The position numbers and the translations under genes were made by a program. Positions 52,148 to 59,820 of a stretch of 64,000 nt of DNA are shown one piece after another. Where the stretch lies: contig NZ_JAPFQM010000006.1 of the NCBI RefSeq assembly GCF_026241205.1, positions 62,001-126,000 of the forward strand, given 5' to 3'. The stretch is from Thermomicrobium sp. 4228-Ro. GTDB lineage: Bacteria > Chloroflexota > Chloroflexia > Thermomicrobiales > Thermomicrobiaceae. How positions within the stretch are numbered: position 1 is the first letter of the stretch; every line of letters starts with the position of its first letter. The notes under the pieces were generated by a model. It was not told where the DNA came from. It made no database searches and worked only from the letters and a program-made list of their open reading frames with translations.

Positions 52148-53275
52148 TCAGGCCTGCGAACGCGTCGCCCGATACTCCCGTCGCCGCGGGAACAGGCCCT
52201 CGATCTCATAGAACTCGTACATGCGGAGCATTTGCTGCATTTCCGGATCAGCGTGCCGGTAGAGACCTTCCATCAACCCACGAGCGATCGTCGGTTCGAA
52301 TAGCTTCTGGAACTTGTTGTTCTGGATCGCGATGAAGAGCTTGTAGAGATCGATCAGCTCGGTCGAACTGAGGCGCGTCTCCCGATCGGTCTTGATCACC
52401 CTTCCTGCTGCCATGCGTACCCGCAGGCCATGTTGCCGGGCGAACTGATTCAACTGCTGCTCGAACTCCAGCGCGATCCGCGGATAGTCGTACAGCACCA
52501 GCTTGAGATAGATCGACTCGACCGCCAAGGTGAACAGTTCGATGATCTTCGCCCGGTTCGGCGGGATCGCCTCGACCAGCCCCATCTGGTACAAGCGGAA
52601 CAGCGCCCGAGCCGTCTCGAACTGGGTCAAACCCGCCTCCCGAGCCAGCGTCGCTACGTCACGGTGTCCATCGACGAGCTGGTAGATCCCGACGAGCTCC
52701 GCCGGAACTGGCTGGAGCGGGCCCCGCTTGCGGAAGATCACGGACACCGACGGGATGACCGGACTGAACTGAATCCACTCGTCGACCCGGCGTGTTCCTT
52801 CGAGGATCACCTGCATGCTGTCGACACTGATCGGAATCCCGTCCTCGTAGCGACATTCCCCGGCCCGAAACGTGAATCGACAGTTGCGCCAGAGAAACAG
52901 CGTGTAGATCGCCACTTCCAGTTGCTGTTCGCGGCAACGCTCGAGATCGTCGAGTGCGATCCGCCCTTCCGTCAGCAAGCGCTCCAAAAGCCGCTCCTCG
53001 TCCGGTTCCTCGGCAGCCAGCTGCTCGACTTCCTCGGCACGGAGCGCACCGGCGCGCACGAGCAGCTCGCTCAACGTCGGCAAGCGCGAGCCAGCCGCCA
53101 CATACGTAATCCGCCCGCGCTCGAACGTGATCGTTCGCGTATTCCACCCTTGGATCAGCGTGAGGGTTCCCGTCTTGTGGGTATAGGCGAGCATCTGCAG
53201 GAGATCGGAGAGCGTGAATGCTCCCAACCACCCTTCGAGATCGTAGGGCCGGTTCTCCTCACCCGGCTCGCGCAT
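52148..53275 (-). CDS. DUF4388 (PATAN)-domain protein
   Basis: A 375-residue soluble protein. The N-terminal DUF4388 part has GWLGAFTLSDLLQMLAYTHK, TGTLTLIQGWNTRTITFERG and ITYVAAGSRLPTLSELLVRA; such domains are linked to signalling, often beside two-component or GTPase systems. A helical region then carries ERLLTEGRIALDDLERCREQ, and after about residue 185 a winged-helix-like region (VDGHRDVATLAREAGLTQFE). The C-terminus is helical. It is the last gene of the HIT-Nudix / SGNH / DUF4388 operon and has a shorter relative at 61281. Function unknown. Confidence 0.82.
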   Translation of the reverse strand: MREPGEENRPYDLEGWLGAFTLSDLLQMLAYTHKTGTLTLIQGWNTRTITFERGRITYVAAGSRLPTLSELLVRAGALRAEEVEQLAAEEPDEERLLERLLTEGRIALDDLERCREQQLEVAIYTLFLWRNCRFTFRAGECRYEDGIPISVDSMQVILEGTRRVDEWIQFSPVIPSVSVIFRKRGPLQPVPAELVGIYQLVDGHRDVATLAREAGLTQFETARALFRLYQMGLVEAIPPNRAKIIELFTLAVESIYLKLVLYDYPRIALEFEQQLNQFARQHGLRVRMAAGRVIKTDRETRLSSTELIDLYKLFIAIQNNKFQKLFEPTIARGLMEGLYRHADPEMQQMLRMYEFYEIEGLFPRRREYRATRSQA

Positions 53276-53278
53276 CGC

Positions 53279-54298
53279 TCACGCTCCCCGGAGCATTTGC
53301 ACCGTCGCCACGCTCTCGTTGCCTGCTCGATCGCGTGCCCGTACCTCGAGCGTGATCGGCGGGCCGCTACTCGGCCACGGTGTCTCCCACAGTGTGATCC
53401 ACTCGCCGCTGGACGGCAATGGATCGAGCGTACCGATCTCACGCCCGTCGACCCACAGCGTGACCTGCTCGACGCCACCCGGATCCTCTACTGCAGCCCG
53501 AACCGTCTGATAGCGCCGGTCCAGCCCGCTCCCGTCAGCAGGCCGTTCGATCGTCACCCGCGGCCCCTGACGATCCCAACCCAATGCCTGCCAGGCAAAA
53601 CGCGCGATCGCCTCGTAACCAGCGTTCGTCGGATGGATATCGACCGGCCACCACGTCCAGTCGCTGCTGTGACCCGCGAACGCGCCAGCGAGATCGATAA
53701 CGGTCCCGCTCACCGCCTCCGCTCGGCGCCGGATCTCATCGTTGAACCGCGCGATCCACCAGCTGTCGCTCCGCTCAGCCGTTGGGTCACCTTCTGTCGG
53801 ATCGTAGAGCGTGAGAACGAGCAGCGGGGTCGCGTCACCGATCGCTGCGCGCGTCTCGACCAGCGCTGCACCGAGTGCATCGGCGAACTGCGCGAACAGC
53901 CGGTCCCGATCCTCCTCGCTCGCTTCCCGTAGAGCCAGGAGATCGTTGCCGCCGAGGCTCAGCAAGACGAAACGGATCGGCTGCCCGGCGCGGCGTGCCC
54001 GACCGACAGCGTCGCGTAGTGCCTGCAGCTGACCGTCGCTGCGAAACGTCGTCGCGCGCTCCCCCGGTCGAGCCACGTTCACGAACTCCGCCCGATCACC
54101 GAAGAACGCCTCCGACCAGCGACACAAGAGCGCTGCGGCACTCCGTTCCCTCGGCAGTGTGCTTCCGATACCAGCAGCCAGCGAATCGCCTGCTGCGAGA
54201 CAGACCGCCGGTGGTGCTGCAGCCAGCCGCGCCGTGGTCACCGCCGATGCGGTTAGCAGCAACAGTGTCACCAGGACAAGCACACGTCGTCCGGTCAT
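53279..54298 (-). CDS. Exported SGNH/GDSL-family esterase with C-terminal Ig-like domain
   Basis: A 339-residue exported hydrolase. A signal peptide (residues 1-28, ending AAAPP) precedes the SGNH core: block I AAGDSLAAGIGS (nucleophile Ser39), the Gly/Asn blocks ARPGERATTF and LLSLGGNDLLAL, and block V WPVDIHPTNAGYEA with the Asp-x-x-His pair. The last ~100 residues (GPRVTIERPADGSGL, then VTLWVDGREIGTLDPL and ITLEVRARDRAGNESVATVQ) form an Ig/bacterial-adhesion-like fold. The lipid, sugar ester or wall substrate is unknown. The ATG at 54298 overlaps the HIT-Nudix stop. Confidence 0.88.
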   Translation of the reverse strand: MTGRRVLVLVTLLLLTASAVTTARLAAAPPAVCLAAGDSLAAGIGSTLPRERSAAALLCRWSEAFFGDRAEFVNVARPGERATTFRSDGQLQALRDAVGRARRAGQPIRFVLLSLGGNDLLALREASEEDRDRLFAQFADALGAALVETRAAIGDATPLLVLTLYDPTEGDPTAERSDSWWIARFNDEIRRRAEAVSGTVIDLAGAFAGHSSDWTWWPVDIHPTNAGYEAIARFAWQALGWDRQGPRVTIERPADGSGLDRRYQTVRAAVEDPGGVEQVTLWVDGREIGTLDPLPSSGEWITLWETPWPSSGPPITLEVRARDRAGNESVATVQMLRGA

Positions 54299-55203
54299 GG
54301 ACGTGTCATCACTGGGATCCCGATCCGGCGCAGTGCCTCAGCGGCCAGTGACCGCGCGTCCTCGTGAGTAAGCGCCGCCACCGCCTCGGAAGGGTCCAGC
54401 AGCAACGTATCGTGGCCAGCATGACGGGCGAAATCCGGCCCCGGTTGCGCTTGCACCAAGAGATAGACGACGCGCCGGGCCTTCCCCTCGGCCACGAACT
54501 CGAGCACTCCTCCCCACCCGATCACTTCGCCACGCAGCCCCATCTCCTCAGCAACTTCGCGCAGCGCAGCCCGATAGGCTGCCTCACCCGGCTCGATATG
54601 CCCCTTGGGCAGCACGATCGAGCCATCCCGCGCCCGACGGACAGCGACTTTCCCCTCCTCCGGAAGCCAAACGATCGCCCCCGCCTGGGGAAGAGATCCG
54701 TCGTCCCCCCGCCCGAACGCGGAAATCTCGAGTTCGGCCCGCAACTTCGCATACGTCACCGGAATCAGCTCGGGTATCACCATCGTATTCGCCAGGATCG
54801 GCATGAAGTTGGCGTCGCCTTGCCACCGTGGGACAATGTGGACATGCAGGTGGTCACTGATCCCTGCCCCGGCGACCGCCCCCAGGTTGAGCCCGATGTT
54901 GAACCCGTCGCACCGCAACACCCGTCGCTGCGCCACCGTCAACCAGGTGACCAGCTCGAAGAGTTCCGCCGTCGTGTCGCGGTCCAGCTCGGCGAGGTCC
55001 GCCGCGTGCTGGAACGGCACGGCCATGACGTGACCGGTGTTGTAGGGAAACAAGTTCATGATGAGGTACGCGCGGTCGCCGCGCAGGAGGATCAATTCTT
55101 CGACATCGTCTCCGGTCTCCGGCTTCTCGCAGAAGATGCACCCGCGATGCCGGACCGAACCTTCGACGTACCGCAACCGCCAGGGAGCCCAGAGTCGTTC
55201 CAT
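54295..55203 (-). CDS. HIT-domain and Nudix-domain fusion hydrolase
   Basis: A 302-residue fusion of two nucleotide-cleaving folds. The N-terminal HIT domain (about 1-150) has CIFC (Cys22, Cys25), NLFPYNTGHVMAVPFQHAAD and the active site HLHVH (118-122), and resembles AP4A phosphorylase/hydrolase-type HIT proteins. The C-terminal Nudix domain has the full box GHIEPGEAAYRAALREVAEE then MGL (201-223), with the metal Glu triplet intact. Both sites look active, so it could split dinucleoside polyphosphates and clean up the product. ATG 55203 follows GAGGGGCGGAGG; a longer frame from 55329 is unsupported. Confidence 0.9.
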   Translation of the reverse strand: MERLWAPWRLRYVEGSVRHRGCIFCEKPETGDDVEELILLRGDRAYLIMNLFPYNTGHVMAVPFQHAADLAELDRDTTAELFELVTWLTVAQRRVLRCDGFNIGLNLGAVAGAGISDHLHVHIVPRWQGDANFMPILANTMVIPELIPVTYAKLRAELEISAFGRGDDGSLPQAGAIVWLPEEGKVAVRRARDGSIVLPKGHIEPGEAAYRAALREVAEEMGLRGEVIGWGGVLEFVAEGKARRVVYLLVQAQPGPDFARHAGHDTLLLDPSEAVAALTHEDARSLAAEALRRIGIPVMTRP

Positions 55204-55335
55204 CCTCCGCCCCTCGCTCCTGATCAGCTTCGCTCTCGCAGAATCGTAACATCGTCGAAAAGCGAGCCGCTGTCTCGCCTCGTGCGTGCCAGGAACGGCA
55301 TACTGGCCATGACCGGATCCGGAGCCCACGCCTAC

Positions 55336-55364
55336 GGACTACGGGTCTCTTCGCGTCGTATACT
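55336..55364 (+). promoter_or_regulatory. Candidate promoter for the exopolysaccharide sugar transferase
   Basis: TATACT at 55359-55364 is a strong -10 element 33 nt before the ATG at 55398. A -35 is weak (GGACTA at 55336-55341, 17-bp spacing). Confidence 0.33.
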
Positions 55365-55397
55365 AGCCCCGGCACGGCGCGTTGCCTGGGGGACACG

Positions 55398-56927
55398 ATG
55401 CGTGACGACGCAGTGGCAACGCACGGCGAAGGGGAAGCAGGATTGGCGGTTCGCACCCATGACATCATGACGCCGAGGCGACGCCGCTCCCGGCGCCGCA
55501 GCTGGATCCCCCGTGTCGCGCAGGTCACGTTCGATGGCCTGCTGCTCGTCCTGGCCTTCTGGCTGGCCTATCAGCTTCGCTACCACTGGGAGATCGGTGG
55601 CGACGTCCCCGATCTCTTCGTGCAGCCCTTCAGTGCCTTCGTTGGCCGTACGGCCCTCTTCGTCTCCGTCACGCTCCTCATTCTGGGTCTCCGCGGACTC
55701 TATCGTTTGCCACGCTGGACGAGCTTCATCGACGAGGTATCGATGATCGCCAGTGGGGTGACCACTGGCATGGCACTCGTTATCCTGTATAGCTTCCTGT
55801 CTCGCTTTTCGCCATCGCGTTTGATTTTCATCTACGCCTGGATCCTCGCCATTGCGCTCCTCACGACCCAACGCCTGGTCGGCCGGTGGATCCGTGCCTG
55901 GCTGTGGGCCCACGAGCGTGGTGTCGACCGCGTGATCGTCATCGGGTCCGGTCCCGCAGCACGTCGCATCATGCAGTACCTGTACAACCACCCACGACTC
56001 GGCTACCGCGTGCTCGGGTATGTCGACGTCGAACTACCGGCTGCCCCCCTCGTTCTGGGAACCGAGCGTGGCGTCGTGCAACCACCGTATCTCGGTACGC
56101 TCGACCAAGCTGTTTCTCTTTTCCAGTCGGTGCAAGTCGATGAGGTGATCGTCGCCCTCCCGCCCAATCATCACGATCGCATCCTCGAGATCGTCGAGCA
56201 GTGTCGCGAGCTCGACGTCGCCTTCTCGCTCGTGCCGGACCTCTTCGAACTCGCGCTCGACCGTGTCCAGATCAGCGAAGTCGCGGGCCTTCCGCTCATC
56301 GGCATCAAGGAAAGCCGTCTCCAGGGGTGGAATTGGTGGATCAAACGGGCCATGGATATCGTGATCTCAGCGAGCGTTCTCATTGTGGCCGCACCGCTCA
56401 TGCTGCTCATCGCGATCGCGATCAAACTCGACTCGCCCGGGCCGGTACTGTTCCGCCAGGTGCGTATCGGCAAGGGCGGCAAGCCGTTCGTCCTCTACAA
56501 GTTCCGCTCGATGGTCGATGGGGCCGACAAGCAGCAGGAGGCCCTCCGTCGGGCGACCGGGCGGAGCCCGCTCCTCTTCAAGCTCCGCGACGATCCACGC
56601 GTCACCCGAGTCGGACGCATCCTCCGTCGCACCAGTCTGGACGAACTTCCTCAGTTCTGGAACGTGCTCAAGGGCGAGATGAGCGTCGTCGGACCACGTC
56701 CTCCGGTACCGGAGGAAGTCGCTGAGTACCAGGACTGGCACCTCCAGCGCCTCTTGGTCACGCCTGGCCTCACGGGACTCTGGCAAGTCAACGGACGAAG
56801 CGACCTCACCTTCGACGAGATGGTCAGGCTCGACCTCTACTACGTCGAGAACTGGTCCCCCTGGCTCGACCTCAAAGTGATGTTGCGGACCGTCCCGGTC
56901 GTCCTCACCGGGCGCGGTGCCTACTGA
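55398..56927 (+). CDS. Undecaprenyl-phosphate sugar phosphotransferase (WcaJ/WbaP family)
   Basis: A 509-residue membrane enzyme that starts a polysaccharide by putting sugar-1-phosphate on the lipid carrier. Four hydrophobic segments (residues 42-165) precede a Rossmann-like CoA-binding-type domain (RVIVIGSGPAARRIMQYLYN). The C-terminal catalytic bacterial-sugar-transferase domain begins KRAMDIVISASVLIVAAPLM and has VLFRQVRIGKGGKPFVLYKF, LFKLRDDPRVTRVGRILRRT, LDELPQFWNVLKGEMSVVGP and TPGLTGLWQVNGRSDLTFDE. The ATG at 55398 follows GGGGGACACG. First gene of the EPS locus. Confidence 0.92.
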   Translation: MRDDAVATHGEGEAGLAVRTHDIMTPRRRRSRRRSWIPRVAQVTFDGLLLVLAFWLAYQLRYHWEIGGDVPDLFVQPFSAFVGRTALFVSVTLLILGLRGLYRLPRWTSFIDEVSMIASGVTTGMALVILYSFLSRFSPSRLIFIYAWILAIALLTTQRLVGRWIRAWLWAHERGVDRVIVIGSGPAARRIMQYLYNHPRLGYRVLGYVDVELPAAPLVLGTERGVVQPPYLGTLDQAVSLFQSVQVDEVIVALPPNHHDRILEIVEQCRELDVAFSLVPDLFELALDRVQISEVAGLPLIGIKESRLQGWNWWIKRAMDIVISASVLIVAAPLMLLIAIAIKLDSPGPVLFRQVRIGKGGKPFVLYKFRSMVDGADKQQEALRRATGRSPLLFKLRDDPRVTRVGRILRRTSLDELPQFWNVLKGEMSVVGPRPPVPEEVAEYQDWHLQRLLVTPGLTGLWQVNGRSDLTFDEMVRLDLYYVENWSPWLDLKVMLRTVPVVLTGRGAY

Positions 56928-57193
56928 GGACTGTACGGGGCTCTCTCGGAGAGCGCGTCGTATCGCTGCCTTGACCTCGAGCAGTCGTGCGTGCCCTCCT
57001 CCTGCAGGGCTTGGTTCCGGTTGCCATAGCTGGGCGATCGGACCCTACGAGTAGCTCATCCCGAGCATGCGTCACGGACAAACAGGCCTCGAGCAGCGTG
57101 TGACCAGGCGCTCTCCGCCGCGCATCCGGTACGCTTACCGGTTCGGTTCGATGCGTGGCCGTCTCACGAACTGCGGTCGGACGGAGCAACACC

Positions 57194-57346
57194 GTGCATC
57201 CATTCCTCGCCGAGCGGCTCGCTGCCCTCCGGCGCCAGGATTTCCAAAGTGCTGCATCGAGCAACCGGCGTCGTCAATCCCTTCTTCCTGCGAGTCTAGC
57301 TTGGCGCGTTCCTCTAGGAACGCGACTCATCCGCTTCGGCACCTGA
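57194..57346 (+). CDS. Possible 50-residue small protein
   Basis: GTG at 57194 with GGAG 7 nt upstream opens a 50-codon frame beginning VHPFLAERLAALRRQDFQSA. The pattern (short N-terminus, Leu/Ala/Glu-Arg helix, then a run RRRQS) resembles small uncharacterised proteins common in actinobacteria and relatives. The last third overlaps a perfect inverted repeat and looks less coding-like. It could be a real small gene or a remnant beside the broken SARP gene. Confidence 0.35.
   Translation: MHPFLAERLAALRRQDFQSAASSNRRRQSLLPASLAWRVPLGTRLIRFGT
57305..57324. repeat. Perfect inverted repeat (possible terminator or protein site)
   Basis: CGCGTTCC-TCTA-GGAACGCG, an 8-bp perfect stem with a 4-nt loop. 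No T-run on either side, so it is not a standard intrinsic terminator. Confidence 0.5.
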
Positions 57347-57569
57347 CTGGCTCAGCGCCCCTATCCCGCAGCTCGAGCGATCGGGCGAGCACTGTATTCC
57401 TGTCGGGTGGACGTATCATTGTCCTCGATCTTCCGCGGGGCAGACGATGATCCCGGATATTCCACGCGGATCGAGGAAGAATTTCGGAAGAGTTCTGTCC
57501 TGTCGTGCGTTCCTGCGGTGTTTCGCACGATGATTGGCATACGACACTGAGCCTGACAGATGGATAGCT

Positions 57570-57851
57570 ATGACAGCTAGCTCCGGAACCGGCGATCTGC
57601 CAATCGAGCCAAGGCTCATGGAGCGACATGCCAGCGAGATACTCCAGAGTGTGCGCGTGCCATCGGAACCGGGAAGCCTCGCTGTCTCTATCCTCGGAGC
57701 GTTCCAGGTTCGGGTAGCTGGCAAGACGCTACCACTGTCCGTTTGGCGTGGACACAAGGGGGACGACCTGCTTCGCCTGTGAGCGGCTGAGCCCTCGCAC
57801 CAGCTGACGCGGGATCGTATTATCGCTGAGCGCTGGCCGCATCTTTCGGGG
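57570..57851 (+). pseudogene. Broken SARP/BTAD-type transcriptional activator
   Basis: From ATG 57570 the frame reads LAVSILGAFQVRVAGKTLPL, then SVWRGHKGDDLLRL, a TGA stop at 57780-57782, and directly after it in the same frame AAEPSHQLTRDRIIAERWPH followed by L. Together this is the winged-helix DNA-binding start of a SARP/LuxR-like large activator (usual pattern: a short beta strand pair, helix, LL..LL, then SRDRLIE.LWP). Past HLSG the similarity stops, so the gene is both interrupted and cut off. It probably once regulated the surrounding polysaccharide genes. Confidence 0.7.
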
Positions 57852-57982
57852 TCATCCTCGTCCGTTTGGGAACTCGGCTCGCCAGCCCGGTTCCTGCCGA
57901 AGGCGCAAAAGAACCCCGTCGTGCACAGCTCGCCCCCGCACGATACGCTATCATCAGCCGGGATCGGGAGGGAAAGAGGGCT

Positions 57983-59119
57983 GTGCGCGCCGCGATCGTG
58001 CACGACTACCTCAACCAGTACGGCGGGGCTGAACGGGTTCTCGAGGTGCTGCACGAACTCTTCCCCGATGCACCGGTCTACACCTCGATCTATGCGCCGG
58101 AGCGCCTGCCTGCCTCCTACCGCTCGTGGGATATCCGCACCAGCTGGCTGCAGCGACTCCCAGCCATCCACCGCAAGCACCGGCTGTACCTCCCGCTCTA
58201 TCCGTTCGCCTTTTCCCGGTTGCGGCTCGCTGGCTACCAGCTCATCGTCAGTTCCTCGAGCGCCTTCGCCAAGAGTGTCCCCGTCCCACCCGGCGCCGTC
58301 CACGTCTGCTACTGCCACAGCCCGATGCGTTTCGCCTGGGACTTCGAGAGCTACGCCGCCCGCGAGGAACTACCCGCTCCAGTGCGTTCGCTCCTGACAC
58401 CCTTCATGGCCTGGCTCCGCCGCTGGGACCGCACCACGGCCCAGCGCATCCAGACCATCGTGGCCAACTCCCGCACCGTCGCGGAGCGTATCCGCCAGTA
58501 CTGGGGGCGGGACGCGACGGTGATCCATCCTCCGGTCGACGTGGACCGGGCTCGTCCGGCGCCACCGAGCGAAATCGGCGACTTTTTCCTCGTCGTCTCC
58601 CGGCTGGTCCACTACAAGCGCCTCGATCTCGTCATCGAAGCCTGCAACCAGCTCCACCTGCCGCTCAAGATAGTCGGCGACGGCCGCGCCCGCGCTGCAC
58701 TCGAGCGGTTAGCCGGCCCGACCGTCCAGTTTCTCGGTGCGATATCGGACGAAGAGAAGTTCTGGCTCTACGCACGCTGCCGCGCTGCCATCTTTCCCGC
58801 TGAGGACGATTTCGGCATCGCGCAAGTGGAGGTGCAAGCAGCCGGTCGCCCGGCCATCGCCCTCGCGCGCGGCGGCGCCCGCGAGACGGTGATCGACGGC
58901 GTGACGGGGATTCTGTTTCCCGAACAGAGTGTCGACGCCCTCGTCGCTGCGCTGCGCCGCTTCGAGCACCTCCACCTCGACAGCGAGACGATTCGCCGGC
59001 ACGCCCAGCGCTTTCGCCCCGAGCGCTTCAAGGCCGAGTTCACCGACGTCGTTCGCGCAACCCTTGCAGTACGGACCTCGCCGCACCGGCGAAGGGAGGC
59101 GCTTGTCCCGTGGAATTGA
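57983..59119 (+). CDS. GT4-family glycosyltransferase
   Basis: A 378-residue GT-B enzyme. The N-terminal donor/acceptor half opens VRAAIVHDYLNQYGGAERVL, with CYCHSPMRFAWDFESYAARE. The C-terminal half has FLVVSRLVHYKRLDLVIEAC, KIVGDGRARAALERLAG, then FPAEDDFGIAQVEVQAAGRP with the two-Glu-type EX7E site replaced by DDFGIAQVE, as often seen in mannosyl/galactosyl GT4 proteins. It probably extends the exopolysaccharide repeat. The GTG at 57983 follows GGGAGGGAAAGAGGG; the frame open from 57866 is read from remnant DNA. Confidence 0.88.
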   Translation: MRAAIVHDYLNQYGGAERVLEVLHELFPDAPVYTSIYAPERLPASYRSWDIRTSWLQRLPAIHRKHRLYLPLYPFAFSRLRLAGYQLIVSSSSAFAKSVPVPPGAVHVCYCHSPMRFAWDFESYAAREELPAPVRSLLTPFMAWLRRWDRTTAQRIQTIVANSRTVAERIRQYWGRDATVIHPPVDVDRARPAPPSEIGDFFLVVSRLVHYKRLDLVIEACNQLHLPLKIVGDGRARAALERLAGPTVQFLGAISDEEKFWLYARCRAAIFPAEDDFGIAQVEVQAAGRPAIALARGGARETVIDGVTGILFPEQSVDALVAALRRFEHLHLDSETIRRHAQRFRPERFKAEFTDVVRATLAVRTSPHRRREALVPWN

Positions 59120-59820
59120 AAGCCTATCTCGCGATCCTGTGGCGTCGTCGCGTGATCGTCGCCGTCGTGCCAGCGGTCGCCCTGCTCGCGATCGTCGTCC
59201 AGGCTCTGCAGTATCAGCCACGCTGGACGGCCAGCGCGACCGTCATCGTCACGCGTCTGCCTCAGGAGACGCCACCCGACCAATACCGGTACGACGAGTA
59301 CTATCTCTACCTGACGAACGAATACACGGTCGATGACTTCACCGAAGTCGTTCGTGGCAATGTCTTCGCCACCGACGTGGCGCGTCGAGCGGAAGCACTG
59401 CTCGGCAGCCCTGTCGAGCCGGGCGAGGTGCAGGGTGGGATCAGCGTCACTCGGCGCAATCGCGCTGTCCTTCTGTCCATCACGGCGCGTGATCCCCAGC
59501 GTGCGGTCGCGCTCGCGACGGCAGCCGTCGATGCCCTGCGCGAACGTGGGACCCAGTACTTCGGTTTTACCGATCCGCAGCGTCAAGTCATCGTCCAGGT
59601 TATCGAGCAGCCGAACAGCGCGGTTCCCGATACGATGCGGACGCGTCTTCTTTGGGCCATTCAGTTGGTCGTCGCTCTCGCTGCCGGCCTGTTCCTCGCG
59701 TTCCTCGCTGACTACTTCGCCGATGCGCTCTACACTCCCGAGGAAGTCCAGCATGCACTCCGTATCCCTGTCCTCGTCACGATCCCGACAGCATCGGAGA
59801 GGAGGTCTCGTGCGTCCTGA
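59110..59820 (+). CDS. Wzz-type polysaccharide chain-length protein, short
   Basis: A 236-residue membrane protein with two membrane segments (residues 14-34, and about 178-202: LLWAIQLVVALAAGLFLAFL) flanking an outside domain (TASATVIVTRLPQETPPDQY and RNRAVLLSITARDPQRAVAL). The C-terminal LYTPEEVQHALRIPVLVTIP is typical of Wzz/CapA proteins at the junction to a kinase domain, but no kinase follows. GTG 59110 overlaps the previous gene by 10 bp. It shares its layout with the next gene and forms part of the export machinery. Confidence 0.85.
   Translation: MELKAYLAILWRRRVIVAVVPAVALLAIVVQALQYQPRWTASATVIVTRLPQETPPDQYRYDEYYLYLTNEYTVDDFTEVVRGNVFATDVARRAEALLGSPVEPGEVQGGISVTRRNRAVLLSITARDPQRAVALATAAVDALRERGTQYFGFTDPQRQVIVQVIEQPNSAVPDTMRTRLLWAIQLVVALAAGLFLAFLADYFADALYTPEEVQHALRIPVLVTIPTASERRSRAS

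Larger units (their letters stand above)
56928..57569. other. 642-bp gap in the exopolysaccharide locus, mostly non-coding
   Basis: Between the sugar transferase and a broken regulator. A short hairpin GCTCTC-TCG-GAGAGC (56940-56954) lies 13 nt after the sugar-transferase stop and could be a weak terminator. One short frame (57194-57346) and a perfect inverted repeat (57305-57324) are listed separately. The remainder shows nothing I recognise. Confidence 0.4.

Noticed and set aside
57780-57782. A second in-frame TGA that could be read as selenocysteine in the SARP-like frame
   Set aside because: SARP proteins have no selenocysteine, the position is an ordinary helix residue, no hairpin follows, and the gene is truncated soon after. 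A nonsense mutation is the simpler reading.
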